DNA of 64,000 bases from Falsihalocynthiibacter arcticus (GCF_000812665.2 NZ_CP014327.1:2323501-2387500); one strand, 5' to 3'. Shown: positions 26,515 through 36,206, counted from the first letter of the stretch. Notes: a model not told the origin generated them from the sequence alone. Program-made: numbers and translations.

Positions 26515-26793
26515 GGAGCATCAGCGTAGCAGACGACTTTGAGCACGGCATTTTAGCAAGCTGAACGCGATAGGGCGTTCTAGTCGAATAAGACGTTGAT
26601 ACAATTTTGGCACCGATCTTGCGACCGCACATTTCCATGTGGCACCAAAGAAGTTCTATGGCGCGGTAAAACCACTTCTGCCAAAATTATGTGTCTCCGA
26701 CTTTGCGACATTGAGGGAGACTAAAAACATTGAGATGTCATCTTGGTTAGTGAGGAGTAAAATTGGCATAATATAATTCATGGGTGGCTTGGC

Positions 26794-27603
26794 TCACCGA
26801 CTCGTGTTTTTATCGGCGAATAAAACTGAATATTTTTCAATTGCCGTGAGGGCCTCATCCGAAAATAGTTCGGGTTTTCCGTTGACGAGAGCTTTGACTG
26901 TTTCTACGACTCTATTGAGGTGCCGATCAATGGCTTGTTCAGCGGAGGTGCTATCGCCCGCTACGATTGCGGCGACAATTGTTTCGTGTTCCTCGAGCAC
27001 TGTTTCCATATGATTTGGCAAGGGGAATGCAAGGCGACGCACGCGATCAAGTTGTGCTTTTGCCGAATGAATAATCCGCCAAACACGGTCGGACGTTCCA
27101 ATTCGACAAATTAGCTTATGAAATTCCTCATCCGCCTCGTAAAAGGCAGCCAAGTCGCGATCTTGCGCAAGGCGTCGTTGGCTGAACATGCTGATATCTA
27201 GTTGTGATCTGCTTTCCTGTGTCATCCTGAGCGCGGCGATACGCACGGTTTCACGTTCTAAAGCACGGCGCACAAGCTGTCCCTCAAACACGGAATCGAG
27301 ATCAATTTTTGAAACGTAAGTCCCTGAATTTGGGATTATATGGACCAAACCTTCGTCCGAAAGCCGCAAGAGTGCTTCTCGAATCGGTGTGCGAGAAACG
27401 TCCAGAAGGTCACAGACGTCGCGCTCAGGTATCAGTTTTCCAGGTTCGATGGACATCTCGATAATTGAGTATCTCAAGACGCCATAAACTTGCGAAGCGA
27501 GCGGCTTACTTTTGTCAATTAAGTCCAAAGCCCTTTCAGGCAAAACGAGGTTCGTTTTGCTCAAGGGTTTGCCGTCTAAGGTTTTTTTTCTTGGACGAGC
27601 CAT
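26794..27603 (-). CDS. GntR-family regulator, FCD subfamily
   Basis: The protein is 269 residues. A basic, Lys-rich N-terminus (MARPRKKTLDGKPLSK) precedes the winged helix at about residues 35-100 (LIPERDVCDLLDVSRTPIRE then ALLRLSDEGLVHI). The FCD domain follows with metal/ligand His and Asp candidates (FHKLICRIGTSDRVWRIIHS, EEHETIVAAIVAGD). It is divergent from the sugar ABC/catabolic operon, with a perfect ACTGGTATACCAGT palindrome in the gap. It is most likely the repressor of that operon, with a sugar acid as the signal. Confidence 0.9.
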   Translation of the reverse strand: MARPRKKTLDGKPLSKTNLVLPERALDLIDKSKPLASQVYGVLRYSIIEMSIEPGKLIPERDVCDLLDVSRTPIREALLRLSDEGLVHIIPNSGTYVSKIDLDSVFEGQLVRRALERETVRIAALRMTQESRSQLDISMFSQRRLAQDRDLAAFYEADEEFHKLICRIGTSDRVWRIIHSAKAQLDRVRRLAFPLPNHMETVLEEHETIVAAIVAGDSTSAEQAIDRHLNRVVETVKALVNGKPELFSDEALTAIEKYSVLFADKNTSR

Positions 27604-27710
27604 GACGTCTCTTTCGGTTTTGGGCCAGTTACACGTGCTGAAGCCGCCTGATATGTTGGTTTATACGGGATAAATCAATAAAAATCAAAGGTTAAAAAAT
27701 GTGTTGATAA

Positions 27711-27724
27711 ACTGGTATACCAGT
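27711..27724. promoter_or_regulatory. Candidate GntR/FCD operator of the sugar operon
   Basis: ACTGGTATACCAGT is a perfect 14-base palindrome with the TGGTATACCA core typical of FadR-subfamily operators. It lies in the 226-base gap between the divergent GntR gene and the permease operon, next to TTGATA (27704-27709), a possible -35 box. Confidence 0.65.
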
Positions 27725-27829
27725 ACTACGGTTGGCGAGAACTGGAGATTCGTCACGCCTTCGAGGCGGGCAGGGGGAAATAAGAATGACCGACATGGCT
27801 GAAATCGAGTCTCGGAGGGGGCTGTCTCT

Positions 27830-28798
27830 TTGTTGCTTTCGAGCCGCCAATTTTGGCTGGCCGCCCTTAATCTAGGTGTGATCGCTGTAATTGGATTCCT
27901 GCGGCCGGATACTTTTCTGAGTTGGATTAACTTCAAAGCCATTTTGACGCTGATGTCTTATGATGTGCTCTTGGCGATGGCTATGACTGTTGTTTTGATT
28001 GTGCGCGGATTGGATTTGTCCGTAGGGTCGGTCCTTGCGCTTACGTCTGTGGTTCTGGCGATGTTGTTGCGCGACGGTGTTCCTATTCCTATTGCTCTGG
28101 CAATCAGCCTAGTGTCCGCCCTACTTTGTGGCGCAGTGAATGGTTTCCTTGTCGTAAAGGGTCGGCTTTTACCATTCTTGGTGACTCTCGGAACTATGAC
28201 AATCGCGCGGGGAATTGCGACGGTCCTGACCACCGGACAATACGTCTCTTTCCCCCATGCCACGCGTTGGTTTTCAAAGTTTGCACGTTACGAAATCGAT
28301 ATCCCGATTGGTGGCTCGGCTTACGGCGTGCCTGTCACGCTTCTCGTCACGCTTATTACCGCCATTTCCTTCGGGTTCCTGTTGTGGCGATGGGCTCCGA
28401 TGCGCTCTTTCTTTTTCATCGGAGAAAGCCCCGATGCGGCGGCACTCTCTGGTATTCGGGTCGAGCGCGTTACTTTTACGGCTTACCTTTTGTCAGCGTT
28501 TTTCGTCTGGATCGCGGCGGTTCTGATGACATCGGCCAATAAGATTGGATACGCCAACTATGGTATCGGTTCCGAACTTCGTGCTCTTGCAGCGGCGGTC
28601 ATTGGTGGTGCGAGCCTTTCTGGTGGGACGGGTTCAATCCTTGGTACTTTCCTTGGTGTCCTCTTGCTTGCCTTGATCGGGAATGGCTTCATTTTGCTCA
28701 ACGGCGACCCGAACTGGCAACAGGCCACCGTCGGCGCGGTGTTGATTATCGCCGTGGCCGTTGACGCAATTCGTCGAATTCGGGGAGGGAGCGAATAA
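27830..28798 (+). CDS. Sugar ABC transporter permease, RbsC/rhamnose type
   Basis: This permease has eight to ten membrane segments. The family core is visible in MAMTVVLIVRGLDLSVGSVL (about residue 47), LVTLGTMTIARGIATVLTTG and AAAVIGGASLSGGTGSILGT. The continuous frame begins at a TTG (27830) after GGAGGGGG. An alternative ATG at 27786, with AGGGGGAAATAAGA before it, would add a plausible N-terminus (MTDMAEIESRRG) if one G were missing from the run at 27817-27821, as in other genes of this window. It overlaps the ATPase start (TAATG). Confidence 0.88.
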   Translation: MLLSSRQFWLAALNLGVIAVIGFLRPDTFLSWINFKAILTLMSYDVLLAMAMTVVLIVRGLDLSVGSVLALTSVVLAMLLRDGVPIPIALAISLVSALLCGAVNGFLVVKGRLLPFLVTLGTMTIARGIATVLTTGQYVSFPHATRWFSKFARYEIDIPIGGSAYGVPVTLLVTLITAISFGFLLWRWAPMRSFFFIGESPDAAALSGIRVERVTFTAYLLSAFFVWIAAVLMTSANKIGYANYGIGSELRALAAAVIGGASLSGGTGSILGTFLGVLLLALIGNGFILLNGDPNWQQATVGAVLIIAVAVDAIRRIRGGSE

Positions 28799-30279
28799 TG
28801 CTCAGCGCAACAGGCATTTATAAGTCCTTTAATGGCAATGTCGTATTGACAAATGTCGACTTCAATCTGCGACCCGGAGAAGTGCATGCCCTTATTGGTG
28901 AGAATGGGGCAGGGAAGTCGACACTGGTGAACATCCTCTCTGGAAATCACCGCGCGGACAGTGGCGTAATTGAAGTTGACGAAGTCGAGAAATCTTTTGG
29001 GCATCCGTTGGAAGCAATGCGATCGGGAATCGCGGTCGTGCATCAGGAACTGAGTTTAGTACCCAATGCAACAGTTGCGGAAAATATGTTTTTGCGGCGT
29101 GAGATTACGAACAAATTCGGCCTAAACGACTGGCGCGCAATGACCGAGGCGGCGCAAAAAATTTTCGCGCAAATGGGCGTGGATATTAATCCAAATGACC
29201 TGGCGGGCTCACTTTCAACTGGAATGCAGCAATTGGTTGAGGTGGCCAAGGCGGTTTCTTTGAATGCCAAATATGTCTTTATGGACGAACCAACATCTTC
29301 GCTTTCGGAAAAGGAAATTCAGGAGCTTTTCCAAGTTGTGCGCGACTTAAGGGATCAAGGGCTTGGGATCGTTTTCATATCGCATAAGTTGACAGAGCTG
29401 TTTGAAATTTCGGATCGCATCACGGTTCTCAGGGATGGTCAATTTATAGGTACACGCGAGATTATTGCGACGGACGCCGAAGAAATCATCTCGATGATGG
29501 TCGGTCGCCACCTTGGCGATTTGTTCCCTCCAAAAGCGTCGAAACCAGGCGATGTGCTGTTTAAATGCTGTGGTTTAGCGGCCTTTGGGACAGTGGCAGA
29601 TGTAAGTTTTGAAGTGCGTCGCGGCGAAATATTGGGCGTTGCAGGGCTTGTGGGCTCTGGCCGGACCGAAGCAATGCGCGCGTTGATCAATGCCGATCCC
29701 CGACTGGCGGGGACCTTCGAATTGAATGGTCAAGAGATTGAGATCAAAGACCCCGCCGACGCAATGCGGCAAGGGATTGTCTATGTTACCGAAGATCGGA
29801 AGCAATCGGGTTTGTTCCTAAATTTCGCCATTGATCAAAATATTTCGGTTTCAACTCTGTCAAAGAAGTCAGGAAGATTTGGCCTGACTAACCGCACAGA
29901 AATTGCGCAATCCGCAGAAACCTTCATTGAGAAAATGGATATCAGGCCGCGGCGGCCAGATGCGCGTGTTCTTGATCTGTCTGGGGGCAATCAGCAAAAG
30001 GTTCTTCTCTCGAAATACTTCGAGGTCGATCCAGTCCTAATGATTGTGGACGAACCCACACGCGGGGTCGATGTAGGGGCTAAAGCCCTGATTCACCAAA
30101 GACTTAGAGATCTTGCTGAAACAGGTGCCGCCATAATCGTGGTATCTTCGGAGATGCCTGAAGTCTTGGGTATGGCAGACCGTGTGCTTGTTTTTCGCGC
30201 TGGCCGTGTTTCCACAATTCTTGACAACCATAACAGCTCACTTCGCCAAGAAGAAGTTATGGCTGCAGCAATCGAATGA
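28798..30279 (+). CDS. Sugar ABC transporter ATPase, RbsA type (two ATPase domains)
   Basis: The 493-residue fused ATPase is typical of the ribose/rhamnose/xylose importers. The first domain has Walker A GENGAGKST (about residues 37-45), signature LSTGMQQLVEVAKAV and Walker B YVFMDEPTSSLS. In the second domain the Walker A is degenerate, as usual for RbsA (GLVGSGRTEAMRAL), with signature LSGGNQQKVLLSKY and MIVDEPTRGVDVG. It serves both permeases at 27830 and 30290. Confidence 0.93.
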   Translation: MLSATGIYKSFNGNVVLTNVDFNLRPGEVHALIGENGAGKSTLVNILSGNHRADSGVIEVDEVEKSFGHPLEAMRSGIAVVHQELSLVPNATVAENMFLRREITNKFGLNDWRAMTEAAQKIFAQMGVDINPNDLAGSLSTGMQQLVEVAKAVSLNAKYVFMDEPTSSLSEKEIQELFQVVRDLRDQGLGIVFISHKLTELFEISDRITVLRDGQFIGTREIIATDAEEIISMMVGRHLGDLFPPKASKPGDVLFKCCGLAAFGTVADVSFEVRRGEILGVAGLVGSGRTEAMRALINADPRLAGTFELNGQEIEIKDPADAMRQGIVYVTEDRKQSGLFLNFAIDQNISVSTLSKKSGRFGLTNRTEIAQSAETFIEKMDIRPRRPDARVLDLSGGNQQKVLLSKYFEVDPVLMIVDEPTRGVDVGAKALIHQRLRDLAETGAAIIVVSSEMPEVLGMADRVLVFRAGRVSTILDNHNSSLRQEEVMAAAIE

Positions 30280-30289
30280 GGCTTGAATA

Positions 30290-31315
30290 ATGTCCCACGA
30301 AAGAAAAAAACTGCGGCCAGTGACCGTGCAGTACATTGGTCTTATCTCTGTTACGCTGCTCATCGCGGTTGGGTTCCACTTCAGTTTCGGTAACCTGCTG
30401 ACCGGCGCAAATTTGCGTGTTTTGGCGATGAATATGGTGTTTGAGGGGATAATGGCCCTTGGCATGACCTTTGTGATTATCATGGGTGGTATTGATCTCT
30501 CCGTGGCCTCTGTCTTTGCTTTTGCTGAAATTCTGGTCGGAAAATTGATGGTTCAGGCAGGATTGCCGGTGATCCCATCAGTTATCCTGACGGTAATGGC
30601 ATGCGGCATGGTTGGTCTGATCAACGGGGTTCTTATTGTTACTCTGCGTGTGCATCCCTTGATTATTACGCTGGGAACCCTTTTGACGCTGCGTGGTGTG
30701 AATTTGGCTATTACCGATGGCCGTTCCATTTCGGGTTTTTCGGAAGAGTTTCTTTATCTCGGCCAAGGGCGTGTGTTTGGGGTTGATATTCCGATTTGGT
30801 TCTTTGGAATTGCAGCCCTCATCCTTGGGCTGGCCTTGGCGCACCACAGATACTTCCGTCAAATCTATTTCATCGGCGGCTCCGAACGTTCTGCACGTTT
30901 TTCTGGTGTGAATGTAGATCGGGTAAAAATCTCAATGTATATGCTTTGCTCCACTTTGGCCGGCTGTGCGGGCGTTATGGCCGCCGCTAAATATGGCGCG
31001 GCGCATTGGGGGCACGGGAATTTGTCGGAATTAAAAGCCATCGCAGCAGTTGCTGTTGGCGGCGCGGATATCATGGGCGGATCGGGCACTATCGTCGGAA
31101 CAGTCCTTGGTGTGATCTTTCTAGCTGTTGTTCACAATGCTTTCGTGACCTCAGCTATCAACCCATTTTGGTATGACGTTGTAAACGGCGTCATGCTCTT
31201 GTTGGCGGTCCTTCTTAGTCGGTTCATTTCGGCGAGAAACCAACGAGAATTGCAATCAGCAAAACAAAAGAAATTGGATCTGAATATTCCCAAAACCAAC
31301 GCATCGGAGGATTAA
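30290..31315 (+). CDS. Sugar ABC transporter permease, RbsC/rhamnose type
   Basis: This second permease has 341 residues and pairs with the one at 27830. The core is MTFVIIMGGIDLSVASVFAF (about residue 61), LIITLGTLLTLRGVNLAITD and AVAVGGADIMGGSGTIVGTV. Two different RbsC-type permeases in one operon are typical of the L-rhamnose and L-fucose-type importers. It has a charged hydrophilic C-terminal tail (QSAKQKKLDLNIPKTN). It lies 10 bases after the ATPase gene. Confidence 0.92.
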   Translation: MSHERKKLRPVTVQYIGLISVTLLIAVGFHFSFGNLLTGANLRVLAMNMVFEGIMALGMTFVIIMGGIDLSVASVFAFAEILVGKLMVQAGLPVIPSVILTVMACGMVGLINGVLIVTLRVHPLIITLGTLLTLRGVNLAITDGRSISGFSEEFLYLGQGRVFGVDIPIWFFGIAALILGLALAHHRYFRQIYFIGGSERSARFSGVNVDRVKISMYMLCSTLAGCAGVMAAAKYGAAHWGHGNLSELKAIAAVAVGGADIMGGSGTIVGTVLGVIFLAVVHNAFVTSAINPFWYDVVNGVMLLLAVLLSRFISARNQRELQSAKQKKLDLNIPKTNASED

Positions 31316-31317
31316 AT

Positions 31318-32304
31318 ATGCGTCTTAGAAAGAAAATTGCCATTGCGGCATTAGCTATTAGCGCGGCCTGTGGCTCAGCTGCAAGCGCACAGGACAACGA
31401 ACATTACGGAATGGTTGTTTTCCTAAAAGGGTCGGAGTTCTTTAACTGGTCATATGCAGGTTTTCAGGATGCCGCCGCCACAGTTGGTGCGACAACCGAA
31501 TTGCAAGGCCCAGCTGATTGGGACGCCTCCGCCGAAGCGCGTGCTGTTGACCAGCTCGTTGCCAAGGGTGTTAAAGGTATCGCTGTTACGGCTGGGGATG
31601 CGGACACTTTGACTGGCGCAATTAATGCTGCGATGGCTGCAGGTGTTCCAACCCTCACTTTTGATAGCGACAGCCCCAACTCTGATCGTCTGTTGTTTGT
31701 GGGAACCAACAACTACAACGCGGGTTTTGCAGCGGGTAAAGCCATTGGGGAAACTTACGGCGATGACGCGCGTGTCGGCGTTTCTTTGATCCCAGGCTTG
31801 GACTCAATCAACCACCGTTTGCAGGGCTTTATCGATGGTATGGCCTCCGTTGCTCCCGGCGCTAAAGTTGTTACCGAAGTGAACGACGAGGGTGATTTGC
31901 AAAAAGCCGAATCTGTAAACACAGCGATGCTTCAAGCAAATCCAGAAATCAACGTGATCTTCTGTGCGCACGGCAACCCAGCAACTGGCGCACTTGCGGC
32001 GACACGCAATGTTGGCCGTGACTCTGGCGACAACAAAGTCGGCGTTTTGGCTTGGTCCATCGACGCACCAATCTTGCTTGGTGTTGACGAAGGCGAATAT
32101 GCAGCAACTGTAGCTCAGAATCCTTACATGATGGGCGTTCAGTCCTTCTGGGCTCTGTGGTCTGCGGCGCATCCAACTCAGTTTGATAGCCTTTCCAATC
32201 CTGGAATGGGCCACGTTCCTACTGCGGATCTCGATACTGGTGTCGCAATCTTGCAGCAAGGGAACCCAGCGATTCAAGCGCTGATGTCGCCTCCAAAACT
32301 CTAA
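31318..32304 (+). CDS. Sugar ABC transporter substrate-binding protein, RbsB/RhaS type
   Basis: The 328-residue periplasmic protein has a Sec signal (KIAIAALAISAACGSAASAQ). The type I periplasmic-binding fold is seen in MVVFLKGSEFFNWSYAGFQD (start of the mature protein), AVDQLVAKGVKGIAVTAGDA and TLTFDSDSPNSDRLLFVGTN, where Asp and Asn would contact sugar hydroxyls. It starts two bases after the permease stop and is followed by a strong hairpin, as binding-protein genes often are. Confidence 0.92.
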   Translation: MRLRKKIAIAALAISAACGSAASAQDNEHYGMVVFLKGSEFFNWSYAGFQDAAATVGATTELQGPADWDASAEARAVDQLVAKGVKGIAVTAGDADTLTGAINAAMAAGVPTLTFDSDSPNSDRLLFVGTNNYNAGFAAGKAIGETYGDDARVGVSLIPGLDSINHRLQGFIDGMASVAPGAKVVTEVNDEGDLQKAESVNTAMLQANPEINVIFCAHGNPATGALAATRNVGRDSGDNKVGVLAWSIDAPILLGVDEGEYAATVAQNPYMMGVQSFWALWSAAHPTQFDSLSNPGMGHVPTADLDTGVAILQQGNPAIQALMSPPKL

Positions 32305-32313
32305 AACCCAAAT

Positions 32314-32344
32314 GGCCCCGGAGTTTTCTCTCGACTCTGGGGCC
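32314..32344 (+). terminator. Attenuating hairpin after the binding-protein gene
   Basis: GGCCCCGGAGT at 32314-32324 pairs with ACTCTGGGGCC at 32334-32344 with one mismatch around a 9-base loop. No run of T follows directly. The catabolic genes downstream are probably transcribed by read-through, at a lower level than the binding protein. Confidence 0.6.
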
Positions 32345-32368
32345 GCCTTAAATACATAGGATCCCTTC

Positions 32369-33091
32369 ATGGAAATTACAGGAAAACGAGCCCTCGTCAC
32401 TGGTGCGGGTGGTTCAATTGGTGTCGCAATTTGTCAACGGCTTGCAGCAGATGGCGTTGAGATAATTGCGCTGGATATTGCCAAAGGGCCGTTGGAGCAG
32501 CTTAAAGATAAATTCGGCGCCCAAACGATTTGCGCGGATCTGGAAAACCTTGAGACCCTCGCATCTCAAGTAGAGAGTGTTGGACCTGTTGATATCCTCG
32601 TCAATAACGCGGGTATTCTGAATAATCAAAAACTGATGGCTCAAAACTTGCAAGAGTGGCATAGAACGCAACGGATTAACGTGGGCTCAGCGCTCGTTTT
32701 GATGCAAACTTTGTTGCCTGGAATGGTGGATCGTGGCTGGGGTCGTATAATTAATATGTCCTCTTATGCGGCGAAATGCGGTGGCCTCACAGCAGGGACG
32801 GCCTATACCACATCCAAGGCCGCTCTCACTGGTTTGACGTTTTCGATTGCGCGTGAATTCGCTGGAAAAGGCATCACTGCAAATGCAATTGCGCCCGCCT
32901 ATGTCATGTCGCCGATGGTATCAGAGCAACTCACGGATGAGCAACGTGCCGACCTTTTGAAAGCTATTCCCGTTGGTCGTTTCTGTGCGCCGGAAGAAGT
33001 GGCGCATGCTGTTGCCTTCCTTGCGTCTCCGTTAGCTGGTTTTATCACGGGTGAAGTCATTGATATCAATGGCGGCTTGCAATTCGACTAG
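32369..33091 (+). CDS. Short-chain dehydrogenase/reductase of the sugar operon
   Basis: The 240-residue classical SDR has the cofactor loop TGAGGSIG (residues 11-18), NNAGIL (about residues 79-84) and the active-site Ser with YTTSK (about residues 150-154). In L-fucose-type pathways an SDR oxidises 2-keto-3-deoxy-L-fuconate at C4, and the genes around it fit that role. An alternative is a first-step aldose or uronate dehydrogenase. The C-terminus GFITGEVIDINGGLQFD is standard. Confidence 0.88.
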   Translation: MEITGKRALVTGAGGSIGVAICQRLAADGVEIIALDIAKGPLEQLKDKFGAQTICADLENLETLASQVESVGPVDILVNNAGILNNQKLMAQNLQEWHRTQRINVGSALVLMQTLLPGMVDRGWGRIINMSSYAAKCGGLTAGTAYTTSKAALTGLTFSIAREFAGKGITANAIAPAYVMSPMVSEQLTDEQRADLLKAIPVGRFCAPEEVAHAVAFLASPLAGFITGEVIDINGGLQFD

Positions 33092-33133
33092 CAGGTTAAA
33101 CCCATACATTTACATCCTATTTTGGAGCCTCGA

Positions 33134-33982
33134 ATGCTTGCGATTGATAGCCATCATCATATTTGGAATCCCTCTGTGGGAGATTTTTCGTGGATGACGA
33201 AAGCGCACGATCCTATCAATCGCGAATTTACAGCGGGTGATCTAGAACCTCTGTTGGAAGAAGCTCGCGTAAGCAACACTGTGCTTGTCCAAACGTGGTC
33301 GAGTTTGGAAGAAACAGAAGCTTTTCTAACCTTGGCTGGCACCTGTGAATTCATAGCAGGAGTTGTGGGGTGGGTGGACTTGACGGGCGACGTATCAATG
33401 CAACTTGCCCGCCTCAACGCGCATCCAGAAGTGTCGCTCCTCAAAGGAATTCGCCACCAAGTTCATGATGAAGATGACGCAAATTGGCTGATGCGCCCCG
33501 ACGTGCAACACGGTTTACACGCGCTATCCAAGAGTGGTTTGGTTTACGATCTACTTATTCGGGCCCGAGAAATTCCAGCGGCGGTCTCTTGCGTAAAAGC
33601 ATTGCCTGACATGAAATTTATTGTGGATCATATTGCTAAACCCCGCATTTGTGACGGTTGGGATGCAGAATGGGATGCTCAGATTACGCAGCTCGCAACG
33701 CAGAAAACGAATGTTTGGATTAAGCTTTCTGGCCTCGTAACCGAGTCTAATTGGCAGGCGTGGCGTCCCCAAGATATTGAACCCTACGTGCAGCGCGTGC
33801 TGACATTGTTTGGAACCAAACGCGTCATGGTTGGTTCCGATTGGCCCGTATGCACACTCGCATCTACCTATGGGAACACCATGGAGTTAGTGCGGGATTG
33901 CATTTCTAATTTTTCTGTCGATGAGCAGGAGGATATCTTGCGCAACAACGCTATTCGGGCCTATGGGCTGGATGTCGCTTGA
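33134..33982 (+). CDS. Sugar-lactone hydrolase, amidohydrolase-2 family (fuconolactonase-like)
   Basis: The 282-residue TIM-barrel hydrolase starts at the ATG at 33134, right after GGAGCCTCGA. Metal-site residues are visible in DSHHHIWNP (near residue 5), FIVDHIAKPRI (about residue 158) and VGSDWPVCTL (about residue 237). The family (COG3618) includes L-fucono-1,5-lactonase, L-rhamnono-1,4-lactonase and related enzymes. It should open the lactone made by the aldose dehydrogenase at 35198. Confidence 0.87.
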   Translation: MLAIDSHHHIWNPSVGDFSWMTKAHDPINREFTAGDLEPLLEEARVSNTVLVQTWSSLEETEAFLTLAGTCEFIAGVVGWVDLTGDVSMQLARLNAHPEVSLLKGIRHQVHDEDDANWLMRPDVQHGLHALSKSGLVYDLLIRAREIPAAVSCVKALPDMKFIVDHIAKPRICDGWDAEWDAQITQLATQKTNVWIKLSGLVTESNWQAWRPQDIEPYVQRVLTLFGTKRVMVGSDWPVCTLASTYGNTMELVRDCISNFSVDEQEDILRNNAIRAYGLDVA

Positions 33983-34034
33983 ACTTGCGACGCATTTTTG
34001 ACGGCAATAAACACAACTTTCGGGGCATATAACG

Positions 34035-35201
34035 ATGCAAGAAACATGGCGGTGGTTTGGTCCACAAGACAATATTTCGTTGCAAGAAATTCGCCAAACA
34101 GGCGCCACGGGCATCGTCACTGCTCTTCATGATGAAGCGCCTGGAATCGCTTGGACTCAAGCTGCCATCGCAGAACGACAAGGCATGATTCAATCGGCGG
34201 ACATGGAGTGGTCGGTGTGTGAATCGATCCCAGTTCCCGATAGTATCAAACGCGACGGGGCGACGGCAGTCGCAGAAATTGAGGCATGGAAAATGTCTCT
34301 GGCACGTCTTGGACGGTCAGGGGTGCGCACGGTTTGCTACAACTTTATGCCAGTTGTCGATTGGACCAGAACAGATCTGATGTTTAAATTGCCAAGCGGC
34401 GGGTTCGCACTTTGGTATGATCACATCGATTTCGTTGCATATGATGTTTTCATTTTGGCCCGAAAAAGCGCCTGTGACGATTACGCAGCAAGTGATGTTG
34501 CCGCGGCCCAAGTGCGATTTGAAAACCTCAACGAGGCTGCACAACTTGCTCTTGAAGATAATATCATAGCCGGACTTCCCGGAGGCGCGGATGGTCTTTC
34601 GCGTCCCACAATTTCCAACTTGATCGCCTCCTTTAACGGCATGACAAAAAACGATATGCGCAGCAATCTTTTGCATTTCCTAAGCGAGGTCATTCCCGTG
34701 GCACAAGAATTCGGAGTCAAACTCGCTATCCACCCTGATGATCCACCGCTTGCGTTATTCGGCTTGCCGCGAATTGTGTCGAGTGCTGCAGACGCTCGGT
34801 TTATACTTCGGAGTTACGACGTTCCTGAAAATGGTTTAGCGTTTTGTACAGGCTCATATGGCGCGCGACAAGGGAACGACCTTACCGCAATGGCTCAAGA
34901 GTTCGCTCATAGAGTGAATTTTGCCCATTTACGCATGGTCAATTTGGAAGGAAATAACTGTTTTCATGAGGCCGAACATTTACATCGTTTGGACGAAATG
35001 GTTGCTGTCGTGCGCGCGTTGAGAAATGCTGAGCGGCAAACAGGTGTGACAATCCCAATGCGCCCAGATCACGGCCATCTGTTGGCAACGGATGCCACGC
35101 GGGCTTCCAATCCGGGCTACTCCTATATTGGGCGACTTAAAGGGTTGGCCGAGATACGGGGGCTCATTGCAGGGCTTGATACGACAGAGGATGAAGTATG
35201 A
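34035..35201 (+). CDS. UxuA-family sugar-acid dehydratase (mannonate dehydratase-like)
   Basis: The 388-residue protein is clearly a UxuA-fold dehydratase. Family landmarks are QETWRWFGPQDNISLQEIRQ (start), VCYNFMPVVDWTRTDL (about residue 96), KLAIHPDDPPLALFGLPRIV (about residue 236), FCTGSYGARQGND and IPMRPDHGHLL (about residue 345). The known family reaction is removal of water from D-mannonate to give 2-keto-3-deoxygluconate, metal-dependent. Here it sits exactly where an L-fuconate-type dehydratase of the enolase superfamily would be expected. It may therefore act on another six-carbon or 6-deoxy sugar acid. It overlaps the next gene by ATGA. Confidence 0.9.
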   Translation: MQETWRWFGPQDNISLQEIRQTGATGIVTALHDEAPGIAWTQAAIAERQGMIQSADMEWSVCESIPVPDSIKRDGATAVAEIEAWKMSLARLGRSGVRTVCYNFMPVVDWTRTDLMFKLPSGGFALWYDHIDFVAYDVFILARKSACDDYAASDVAAAQVRFENLNEAAQLALEDNIIAGLPGGADGLSRPTISNLIASFNGMTKNDMRSNLLHFLSEVIPVAQEFGVKLAIHPDDPPLALFGLPRIVSSAADARFILRSYDVPENGLAFCTGSYGARQGNDLTAMAQEFAHRVNFAHLRMVNLEGNNCFHEAEHLHRLDEMVAVVRALRNAERQTGVTIPMRPDHGHLLATDATRASNPGYSYIGRLKGLAEIRGLIAGLDTTEDEV

Positions 35202-36181
35202 AGCGGAGAATATTAGGGAAAACTGGACTAGAACTCACGGAGTTAAGCTTTGGAGCTGGAGCAATCGGGAATTTATATGCTCCGGTGACGCAGCAAGCGG
35301 CCCATGACGTGATGGAAGTGTCTTGGGCATCAGGCATACGCTACTTTGATACTGCTCCATTTTATGGGCATGGGCGGTCCGAGCGGCGGGTCGGAGATTT
35401 TCTGCGAGGGCGCTCCGAGTATGTGCTTTCGACGAAAGTGGGTAAGCTACTTACCCCCGTGTCTAACGAAAATATTCCCGATTATGGCTTTGTTGATCCT
35501 CTACCTTTTGCGGTGCATTTCGACTATTCCTATGATGGTATTATGAAATCGTTCGAGATGTCGCTCGCGCGGCTTGGTCTTAATCGTATCGACATCCTCT
35601 ATGTCCATGACCTTGAGCCAAGTGGATTCAGCGAAGCGGAATATAATCATCATCTTACGGACTTTCTTGACGGCGGCATTCGGGCGCTTAATGAATTAAA
35701 AGATCGGGGGTATATTCGTGCTTTTGGGCTGGGGATCAATCAGGTATCTGCCTGTCTGAACGTCCTTTCTCGGGCAGATATTGATGTTATTTTACTTGCT
35801 GGCCGATACACGCTCTTGGATCGAAGCGCCGAATTGGCTCTCTTGGCAGAGTGTCGGAAACGCAATGTTGCGCTTGTTATTGGAGGCGTTTTCAATAGTG
35901 GAATATTGGCAGTTGGCCCCAAAGAGGGCGCCTGCTTCGACTATCAGCCTGCCAGTTCAGATATCCTACAAAAAGTTGGGTCTATCCAGGAGACCTTGAA
36001 AGTTTCCGATGTAGATTTGGCTCAGGCCGCGCTTCAATTTCCTTTGCAATCTGATCTTGTTGCCACTGTGCTTATTGGTTCGGCAAAAGCGAGTAGCATG
36101 CTGCGCAATGTTAAGCTTCTTTCTCCATCGGTGCCCTCATCTGTATTTGAGACAGTTGAAAAATTCACCCTCCATCAATGA
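35198..36181 (+). CDS. Aldo/keto reductase, D-threo-aldose (L-fucose) dehydrogenase-like
   Basis: The 327-residue barrel enzyme has the AKR catalytic set: Asp and Tyr in FDTAPFYGHGRSE (about residues 49-61), Lys in LSTKVGKLL (about residue 80) and His in ILYVHDLEPSG (about residue 134). The N-terminus KRRILGKTGLELTELSFGAG and the 'FDYSYDGIMKSFEMSLARLG' region match aldose 1-dehydrogenases that oxidise L-fucose and related sugars to the lactone. It would be the first oxidation step of this operon's pathway, feeding the lactonase at 33134. Confidence 0.87.
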   Translation: MKRRILGKTGLELTELSFGAGAIGNLYAPVTQQAAHDVMEVSWASGIRYFDTAPFYGHGRSERRVGDFLRGRSEYVLSTKVGKLLTPVSNENIPDYGFVDPLPFAVHFDYSYDGIMKSFEMSLARLGLNRIDILYVHDLEPSGFSEAEYNHHLTDFLDGGIRALNELKDRGYIRAFGLGINQVSACLNVLSRADIDVILLAGRYTLLDRSAELALLAECRKRNVALVIGGVFNSGILAVGPKEGACFDYQPASSDILQKVGSIQETLKVSDVDLAQAALQFPLQSDLVATVLIGSAKASSMLRNVKLLSPSVPSSVFETVEKFTLHQ

Positions 36182-36206
36182 TCTATAATCGTGGAAAGGG
36201 GTTATA

